NCBI GenBank assembly: GCA_027686065.1
Contig: JAQCTH010000052.1
Coordinates: forward strand, 1-9,040
Direction of reading: 5' to 3'
DNA from: Clostridiaceae bacterium AF10-41
GTDB taxonomy: Bacteria > Bacillota > Clostridia > Clostridiales > Clostridiaceae
Length of the DNA stretch: 9,040 bases
Shown here: piece after piece, positions 4,945-9,040 of the stretch
How positions within the stretch are numbered: the stretch's first letter is position 1
Layout of the letters: the number at the start of each line of letters is the position of its first letter
Position numbers and translations under genes: made by a program
The notes under the pieces: generated by a model
The model's input: the letters and a program-made list of their open reading frames with translations, nothing else
Databases searched by the model: none
Told to the model about the DNA's origin: nothing

Positions 4945-6880
4945 ACTTTTCTTTATTAGCTATTTCTAATATTAATCTATTTTTTAATTCGGAAACTTGA
5001 ATAGCACCTTCTTCACCATTTTTTCTGCTTCTAACTGAAGCTTCATTATTTGCTGCTTCTTTTTCTCCAACAACTAAGATATAAGGTATTCTTTCGAGTC
5101 TAGCTTCTCTAATCTTATAACCAATTTTTTCAGCTCTATAATCTCCAGTTATTCTTATGCCTGAGTTTTTGAAATCTTTAACTATTGATTCGGCATAATC
5201 ATTATACTTATCTGATATAGGAAGTACTATAGCTTGAGTTGGACATAACCAAGTTGGTAATGCTCCAGCATATTTCTCAATAAGCATAGCTAAAGTTCTT
5301 TCGTAACATCCAATTGAAGATCTATGAACTATATAAGGATATTTTTTATCACCATTTTTGTCTATATAAGTCATTCCAAATCTACTAGCTAGAGCAAAAT
5401 CAATTTGTACAGTTATTATTGTATCTTCTTTACCATGAACATTCTTAAATTGTATGTCAAGCTTTGGTCCGTAGAATGCAGCTTCATCATCAGCTTCAAC
5501 ATAATCAATACCAAGGTGATTTAGTATATCTCTCATTATATTTTGAGTATTATTCCAAGCTTCAGGATCATTGATATATTTTTCAGTATTATTAGGATCC
5601 CACTTAGAGAATCTATAAGATATATCCTTATCTATTCCAAGAGTAGTCATAATATAATTTATTAAATCAACACAACCTTTAAATTCTTCTTCAAGTTGTT
5701 CAGGTGTACATACAATATGGCCATCAGCAAGAGTAAATTGTCTTACCCTTATAAGTCCATGCATTTCACCAGAAGATTCATTTCTAAATAGAGTTGAAGT
5801 TTCAGCAAACCTTACTGGTAAGTCTCTATAACTGTGTTGAGTTGCATTATATATTGAATATTGGAAAGGACAAGTCATAGGTCTTAGTGCCATAACTTCA
5901 GCATCTTTTTCTTCATCGCCTAATACAAACATTCCATCTTTATAGTGATCCCAGTGACCAGAAACCTTATATAAATCACTTTTAGCCATTAGAGGAGTTT
6001 TAGTTAAGACATAACCTCTTTTTTCTTCTTCATCTTCAACCCATCTTTGAAGTTGTTGTATTATTTTAGCTCCTTTTGGCATTAGTAAAGGTAATCCTTG
6101 ACCAACATTCTCATCAGTAGTAAATATACCTAATTCTCTTCCTAATTTATTATGATCCCTTCTTTTAGCTTCTTCTAATGCTTCTAAGTGAGCGTCTAAA
6201 TCAGATTTTTTTAAGAATGCAGTTCCATATATTCTTGAAAGCATCTTGTTCTTTTCATTACCCTTCCAGTAAGCACCAGCACTTCTAAGAAGTTTAACTG
6301 CTTTAACAGGTTTTAAAGATATTAAGTGTGGTCCAGCACATAAATCAATAAAGTCACCTATTTTATAGAAAGATATAACTTCATTTTCATCTAGATCATT
6401 TATTAACTCAACTTTATAGGATTCATTAGCTTCTTCCATAAGCTTTAAAGCTTCAGCTCTTGGTAATTCAAATCTTTCAATTGAAGGATTTTCTTTTATT
6501 ATTTTTCTCATTTCATCTTCTATCTTTATTAAATCATCAGCACTAAATGACTTTTCTACATCAAAGTCATAGTAGAAGCCATCGCTTATTGCAGGCCCTA
6601 TAGCTAACTTTGTATTTGGATATAATCTTTTAACAGCATATGCTAAGACGTGAGATACACTATGTCTTAATGCATCTTTTCCTTCTTGAGAGTCAAATGT
6701 ACAAATAGCAAGTTCGCTATCCTCATTTACTATATGACGTAAGTCAACAACCTTTCCATTAACTATTCCACAGCAAGCATTTCTAGCTAAACCTTCGCTA
6801 ATTGATTTAGCTATGTCTAAAACCGAAATACCGGCTTCAACTTCTTTTAGTGATCCATCTTTTAAAGTGATTTTAATCAT
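4943..6880 (-). CDS. thrS: Threonyl-tRNA synthetase
   Basis: A 645-residue class II synthetase that charges tRNA-Thr. Domain order is complete. The TGS domain spans 1-62. The editing domain follows at about 63-225, with HSVSH (73-77) and CAGPH (181-185) forming the site that clears Ser-tRNA-Thr. The catalytic core is about 245-535 and the anticodon-binding domain about 545-640 (ITGDYRAEKIGYKIREA). The catalytic zinc ligands are present: Cys337 in MTCPF, His388 in ADGHI and His519 in IVHRS. Motif 2 reads TLFRNESSGEMHGLIRVRQF, and motif 3 includes SIGCYERTLAML. Length fits full bacterial ThrRS. The start at 6880 is chosen over an in-frame TTG at 6907 because GGAAGGAG sits eight bases before the ATG. 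The gene is monocistronic and controlled by the T-box leader upstream. A second ThrRS paralogue exists in some Firmicutes; whether this is the sole copy is unknown. Confidence 0.97.
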   Translation of the reverse strand: MIKITLKDGSLKEVEAGISVLDIAKSISEGLARNACCGIVNGKVVDLRHIVNEDSELAICTFDSQEGKDALRHSVSHVLAYAVKRLYPNTKLAIGPAISDGFYYDFDVEKSFSADDLIKIEDEMRKIIKENPSIERFELPRAEALKLMEEANESYKVELINDLDENEVISFYKIGDFIDLCAGPHLISLKPVKAVKLLRSAGAYWKGNEKNKMLSRIYGTAFLKKSDLDAHLEALEEAKRRDHNKLGRELGIFTTDENVGQGLPLLMPKGAKIIQQLQRWVEDEEEKRGYVLTKTPLMAKSDLYKVSGHWDHYKDGMFVLGDEEKDAEVMALRPMTCPFQYSIYNATQHSYRDLPVRFAETSTLFRNESSGEMHGLIRVRQFTLADGHIVCTPEQLEEEFKGCVDLINYIMTTLGIDKDISYRFSKWDPNNTEKYINDPEAWNNTQNIMRDILNHLGIDYVEADDEAAFYGPKLDIQFKNVHGKEDTIITVQIDFALASRFGMTYIDKNGDKKYPYIVHRSSIGCYERTLAMLIEKYAGALPTWLCPTQAIVLPISDKYNDYAESIVKDFKNSGIRITGDYRAEKIGYKIREARLERIPYILVVGEKEAANNEASVRSRKNGEEGAIQVSELKNRLILEIANKEK

Positions 6881-6887
6881 TTTATTT

Positions 6888-6896
6888 TCTCCTTCC
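6888..6896 (-). promoter_or_regulatory. RBS that fixes the thrS start at 6880
   Basis: On the minus strand GGAAGGAGA precedes ATGATTAAAATC with near-ideal spacing. The extra nine residues read from the upstream TTG would encode this Shine-Dalgarno sequence itself. Confidence 0.85.
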
Positions 6897-6966
6897 ATGT
6901 TATACAAATAAGATATCGCAATTGCGGTTTATGCTTCATTAGCTTAAAAATAATATTTTTATAAAT

Positions 6967-7009
6967 AAAAAAGCTCTCGTCCCTTCAAAATAATAGAAGG
7001 GACGAGAGC
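6967..7009 (-). terminator. T-box regulated terminator upstream of thrS
   Basis: Minus-strand stem of 14 perfect base pairs: GCTCTCGTCCCTTC (7009-6996) with GAAGGGACGAGAGC (6986-6973), a nine-base loop, then T6 (6972-6967). CGTCCCT in the 5' arm is the segment that pairs instead with AGGG of the T-box when uncharged tRNA binds. Confidence 0.95.
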
Positions 7010-7214
7010 ATTAAATTCTTAATTTCCCGCGGTTCCACCCTAATTTGCCTAAAGTTAGGCCACTTAAGATATCGTAACGTGATATAAACGGACTTTATTA
7101 AAGTCACTCAGAGGTGGTTTTCAACTAGATTCAAATAAGATAATTTCACCAAATATATCTCTCTCTGAAAATGAAAGTTAGTTTACTCTTCTCTTCAACG
7201 TGTTAAAATATTTA
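6967..7214 (-). ncRNA. T-box leader controlling thrS
   Basis: The minus-strand leader contains the T-box core AGGGTGGAACCGCGGG (7041-7026), whose UGGA would pair with an uncharged tRNA 3' end UCCA. Stem I is recognisable. A 5' GAAGAGAAGAGTAA supplies the AGTA side of the specifier loop, the AG bulge is in CAGAGAGAG, and GGTGAAA is the distal loop. AACTA pairs with TAGTT, and AGAG pairs with CTCT around the specifier loop. The loop strand reads GAAAACCACCTCTGAG, giving ACC (Thr) at 7118-7116, which matches the downstream gene. A Stem III-like hairpin (GACTTTAATAAAGTC, 7105-7091) follows. By the known mechanism, uncharged tRNA-Thr stabilises the antiterminator and turns thrS on. Confidence 0.95.
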
Positions 7215-7220
7215 ATATTA

Positions 7221-7249
7221 ATTATAATTATATAATATGTTAATGTCAA
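7221..7249 (-). promoter_or_regulatory. Consensus promoter of the thrS T-box transcript
   Basis: Minus strand TTGACA (7249-7244), 17 bases, TATAAT (7226-7221): a perfect sigma-A promoter. The start near 7214 falls just before Stem I. Confidence 0.92.
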
Positions 7250-7292
7250 TAAAAAGAGTATAGTAAAAATCATAATATAAAATATTTTATTA

Positions 7293-7321
7293 TTGATTTA
7301 AAAAAATTTTTTCTATATAAT
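7293..7321 (+). promoter_or_regulatory. Promoter of the tRNA-Leu/tRNA-Gly operon
   Basis: TTGATT (7293-7298), 17 bases, TATAAT (7316-7321). Transcription would begin around 7328, about nine bases before tRNA-Leu. It is divergent from the thrS promoter. Confidence 0.8.
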
Positions 7322-7336
7322 GTTAATATAAGGTAT

Positions 7337-7420
7337 GCAGATGTGGCGGAATTGGCAGACGCACTAGACTTAGGATCTAGCGCCATTGGCGTGGGGGTTC
7401 GACTCCCTTCATCTGCACCA
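7337..7420 (+). tRNA. tRNA-Leu (anticodon UAG)
   Basis: An 84-base class II tRNA. The acceptor stem GCAGATG (7337-7343) pairs with CATCTGC (7410-7416); discriminator A and encoded CCA (7418-7420) follow. The anticodon stem CTAGA/TCTAG encloses loop CTTAGGA with anticodon TAG (7371-7373), reading CUN leucine codons. A long variable arm (CGCCATTGGCG) and the TTCGA T-loop are present. It is first in a two-tRNA operon. Confidence 0.97.
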
Positions 7421-7446
7421 TATTAAATCTTAAAATAATTATATAT

Positions 7447-7521
7447 GCGGAAGTGACTCAATGGTAGAGTGTCACCTTGCCAAGGTGAAAGTTGCGGGTT
7501 CGAATCCCGTCTTCCGCTCCA
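7447..7521 (+). tRNA. tRNA-Gly (anticodon GCC)
   Basis: A 75-base tRNA. The acceptor GCGGAAG (7447-7453) pairs with CTTCCGC (7511-7517); discriminator T and encoded CCA follow. The anticodon stem TCACC/GGTGA encloses loop TTGCCAA with anticodon GCC (7479-7481), for GGC/GGU. The T arm reads GCGGGTTCGAATCCCGT. It is 26 bases after tRNA-Leu, and the operon terminator starts at its last base. Confidence 0.97.
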
Positions 7522-7566
7522 AAAATAGACTTTAATATTTATTTTAATATTAAAGTCTATTTTTTT
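7521..7566 (+). terminator. Terminator of the tRNA operon
   Basis: AAAAATAGACTTTAATATT (7521-7539) is perfectly complementary to AATATTAAAGTCTATTTTT (7546-7564), a 19-bp stem with a six-base loop ending in a T-run to 7566. The A-run on the left lets it act on the minus strand too, as the terminator of the HNH gene whose stop is 35 bases away. The final A of the tRNA CCA is the first stem base. Confidence 0.92.
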
Positions 7567-7600
7567 ATTAAAAGTTATTATCTGAATATAAAGTTAAACT

Positions 7601-8011
7601 TTAGCTAATATTAATACTATTAAAAAGACGTTCCAATTCTAGCTCCTTAAGCATAGCATAGGAGTAGAGTTTACCACCCATGAGGTTTTTTATTACTTCT
7701 TTTTTAGAATATCCTTCTTTATATAATTTAAGTTTCTTTATTAATCTTTTTAAAGAAGAGTTAGACATTCCTAAAATAGTATAAAGTTCTTTAGCTGTAT
7801 AGTAGTCTTTTGGCAAGAGATTAAAAAGCTTGTCTTGCATCTCTAATTTATATTTCAAATCAGTTTCTATACAGTTATGAGGTCCATTTTTCCCTCTATG
7901 GTGGTAGTTACAAAGATATTTATAGTTTAGTTTAATATCGTAACCACCTTCATGTTTATGAACTATATGATGAATATCCGCTGTTGATCCACAAATTTCA
8001 CAGTGGTGCAA
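7601..8011 (-). CDS. Small HNH-type protein with C-terminal HTH-like region
   Basis: 136 residues from a TTG start. The N-terminus is an HNH/zinc-finger module: CEIC (Cys4, Cys7), DIHHIVHKHEGG with His14, His15, His18 and His20, Asn29, then LCNYHH (Cys34, His37, His38) and His45. This matches the CxxC...HH...N...CxxH plan of HNH endonucleases with a structural zinc. Residues about 68-110 (DYYTAKELYTILGMSNSSLK onward) look like a DNA-binding helix-turn-helix of the MerR/excisionase kind. The likely role is a DNA-binding nuclease or a non-catalytic regulator that kept the finger; nuclease activity is inference. The gene has its own TTGAAA-17-TATAAT promoter and is divergent from the unknown gene at 8242. 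No phage structural genes are nearby. An alternative start is ATG at 8017 (138 residues). Confidence 0.8.
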   Translation of the reverse strand: MHHCEICGSTADIHHIVHKHEGGYDIKLNYKYLCNYHHRGKNGPHNCIETDLKYKLEMQDKLFNLLPKDYYTAKELYTILGMSNSSLKRLIKKLKLYKEGYSKKEVIKNLMGGKLYSYAMLKELELERLFNSINIS

Positions 8012-8018
8012 AGTCATG

Positions 8019-8024
8019 CCTCCT
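8019..8024 (-). promoter_or_regulatory. RBS placing the HNH start at TTG 8011
   Basis: AGGAGG on the minus strand is one base from the ATG at 8017, too close to serve it, but seven bases from TTG at 8011. The TTG is therefore preferred even though ATG is the stronger codon. Confidence 0.6.
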
Positions 8025-8042
8025 TTTTTTATCTTTAATAAT

Positions 8043-8071
8043 ATTATAAAATAAATTTATTTTTATTTCAA
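8043..8071 (-). promoter_or_regulatory. Promoter of the HNH gene
   Basis: Minus strand TTGAAA (8071-8066), 17 bases, TATAAT (8048-8043). Transcription would start near 8036, giving a leader of about 25 bases. Confidence 0.75.
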
Positions 8072-8137
8072 ATATGTATATCTGTATTGTCAGAAAATTA
8101 AATTTAGAAAGTGTTTTAATTTACTCTGTTATATTCT

Positions 8138-8177
8138 TTGAAAGTACTTGAAAAGATGGTATAACATACTATATAAT
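8138..8177 (+). promoter_or_regulatory. Two overlapping promoters for the 224-residue protein gene
   Basis: TTGAAA (8148-8153) with an 18-base spacer to TATAAT (8172-8177) is one promoter. TTGAAA (8138-8143) with a 16-base spacer to TATAAC (8160-8165) is a second, staggered by about 10 bases. A third TATAAT (8201-8206) has no -35. Confidence 0.55.
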
Positions 8178-8217
8178 GTATGTGTAGTATATTATATATG
8201 TATAATATATTATACTA
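8164..8217. repeat. Palindromes overlapping and following the promoter
   Basis: ACATAC (8164-8169) and GTATGT (8178-8183) form an inverted repeat centred on the -10 box, in the usual position of a repressor operator. Further downstream TAGTATA (8185-8191) and TATACTA (8211-8217) form a second inverted repeat in the leader. ATACTA or its complement occurs three times (8166, 8185, 8212). AT-richness makes chance repeats likely, so an operator role is a suggestion. Confidence 0.4.
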
Positions 8218-8241
8218 TGTAGGTGAAAGAAAGGTGATACA

Positions 8242-8916
8242 GTGAGACATAATTATGATTCATTTGATTACTGGGAAGAATTAATTAACGAAAACAAAAC
8301 TATAAGAGGTCATATGTTTATGGATAAGTTACCTAATGAAAAGAGTATATATATCCATACATTAGTTTTTTGTAAGAATAATGGACTTAGTAATATATGG
8401 GGATATTTTCCTAATGAAAAGATGTTATTAGGCTATATCCAATACTCATTTTTGCAAGAGGCATTTTATAAGTGGATATATGGGAAAGAGAGAATGGTAA
8501 TTAATGTTCCGAATATCCCAGTGGACAGAATAATCTCAGATGGAGAAAAAAATAAAAAAATATCAAAAGAAGAAGCAGATAATATGCGAAGACATGTGAA
8601 GATGATAAAGGACTGTTGGATTTTATCCAAGGATAAATTAATTAAAGCTCTTCAAAGATTCGCAAGAGATTTTAATAAAACTTGGTATGGAGACAATAAG
8701 GAGTTTTTATACTTAAAAATATTTAATACTCCAAAAGACTTAGGAGAATTTGTTGTGAATTCAAGTTACATGACAACAAATGATAGTGAGTTTAAGGAAA
8801 GAACAGGTGTAAGCATTTCCCAATGGAAAGATATATGTGAAAAAGCTGATAAAGGTAAAAGTGATGGAGAAAAGTTTAGAGATATTCTATTAAAGTCACT
8901 TACAGAAATAATTTAA
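8242..8916 (+). CDS. Unrecognised 224-residue cytoplasmic protein
   Basis: I do not recognise a family. The start is GTG at 8242, with AAGGTGAT (8231-8238) close in front. The protein is soluble-looking: no signal peptide, no membrane stretch, and many Lys, Glu, Trp, Tyr and Phe residues. The N-terminal third (about 10-85) is probably an alpha/beta domain rich in aromatics (YWEELINEN, SIYIHTLVFCKNNG, NIWGYFPNEKMLLGYIQYSF, YKWIYGKERM). The middle (about 105-145) is a basic helical stretch (KKISKEEADNMRRHVKMIKD). The C-terminal part (180-224) is charged and helical, with FKERTGVSISQWKDICEKAD slightly HTH-like. There is no obvious metal site or nucleotide-binding loop. Base use matches the surrounding genes. 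It is divergent from the HNH gene and ends 64 bases before a tRNA-Gly gene. The reading frame and RBS make it a real gene; function unknown. Confidence 0.8.
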   Translation: MRHNYDSFDYWEELINENKTIRGHMFMDKLPNEKSIYIHTLVFCKNNGLSNIWGYFPNEKMLLGYIQYSFLQEAFYKWIYGKERMVINVPNIPVDRIISDGEKNKKISKEEADNMRRHVKMIKDCWILSKDKLIKALQRFARDFNKTWYGDNKEFLYLKIFNTPKDLGEFVVNSSYMTTNDSEFKERTGVSISQWKDICEKADKGKSDGEKFRDILLKSLTEII

Positions 8917-8926
8917 TACTAAAATT

Positions 8927-8977
8927 TATTATTGACAGTATTATTTAGAAATTATATAATTATTATTGTCAATAATA
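8927..8977. repeat. Inverted repeat around the tRNA-Gly promoter
   Basis: TATTATTGACA (8927-8937) is repeated as its exact complement TGTCAATAATA (8967-8977), separated by 29 bases. The left copy contains the -35 box; the right copy ends three bases before the tRNA gene and covers the expected transcription start. Confidence 0.7.
8932..8960 (+). promoter_or_regulatory. Consensus promoter of the tRNA-Gly(UCC) gene
   Basis: TTGACA (8932-8937), 17 bases, TATAAT (8955-8960): a perfect sigma-A promoter, as expected for a stable RNA. Start near 8967. Confidence 0.92.
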
Positions 8978-8980
8978 TCT

Positions 8981-9040
8981 GCGGGTGTAGCTCAATGGTA
9001 GAGCCCTTGCCTTCCAAGCAAGTTACGTGAGTTCGATTCT
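8981..9040 (+). tRNA. tRNA-Gly (anticodon UCC), cut by the window end
   Basis: The first 60 bases of a tRNA: acceptor strand GCGGGTG, D arm TAGCTCAATGGTAGAGC, anticodon stem CTTGC/GCAAG (9006-9010/9018-9022) with loop CTTCCAA, and anticodon TCC (9013-9015) reading GGA/GGG. The T loop (GTTCGATTC) is just visible; the 3' acceptor strand and CCA lie outside. Further tRNA genes may follow. Confidence 0.95.

Noticed and set aside
7447..7566. tRNA-Gly 3' end as an integration attachment site
   Set aside because: No second copy of the tRNA 3' segment was seen in the window, and no integrase gene is present.
7601..8011. HNH protein as an intron-encoded homing endonuclease
   Set aside because: It is a free-standing gene with its own promoter; no interrupted host gene or intron core was seen around it.
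1..9040. CRISPR array, insertion sequence or prophage
   Set aside because: No regularly spaced long direct repeats, transposase, terminal inverted repeats or phage structural genes were found.

Overview
The window looks like chromosome from a low-GC, spore-former-type Firmicute, most likely Clostridium sensu stricto. The support is the strong AT bias in genes and spacers, purine-rich AGGAGG-type ribosome binding sites, textbook sigma-A promoters, a SAM-I riboswitch, a T-box leader, and tRNA genes with encoded CCA. The genus is inferred from style and protein character; no species call is made.

Left part (1-2857). A putative membrane-tethered XRE-type regulator is followed closely by 5-formyltetrahydrofolate cyclo-ligase, probably in one transcript. 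Next comes a complete SAM-I riboswitch with its own promoter, a recognisable antiterminator/terminator switch, and metY (O-acetylhomoserine sulfhydrylase). A very strong terminator closes this unit. Folate one-carbon metabolism and methionine synthesis therefore sit side by side, although they are separate transcription units.

Middle part (2858-7250). This holds a ZIP-family metal transporter, a 60-residue charged microprotein with its own consensus promoter, and a maltose/galactoside-type O-acetyltransferase, all on the plus strand. They converge on thrS on the minus strand through a bidirectional terminator. thrS has a full T-box leader (Stem I, a probable Thr specifier ACC, T-box bulge, 14-bp terminator) and a perfect TTGACA-17-TATAAT promoter.

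Right part (7251-9040). A tRNA-Leu(UAG)-tRNA-Gly(GCC) operon with promoter and terminator is followed by two divergently transcribed accessory-looking genes: a small HNH protein with a predicted HTH tail (minus) and an unrecognised 224-residue protein (plus). The latter has a promoter region crowded with -10 boxes and palindromes. The window ends inside a tRNA-Gly(UCC) gene whose promoter lies within an inverted repeat.

Most of the window is ordinary core metabolism with unusually readable RNA regulation. I found no convincing new multi-gene system. The least explained items are the tethered regulator, the microprotein, and the two-gene block between the tRNA loci.
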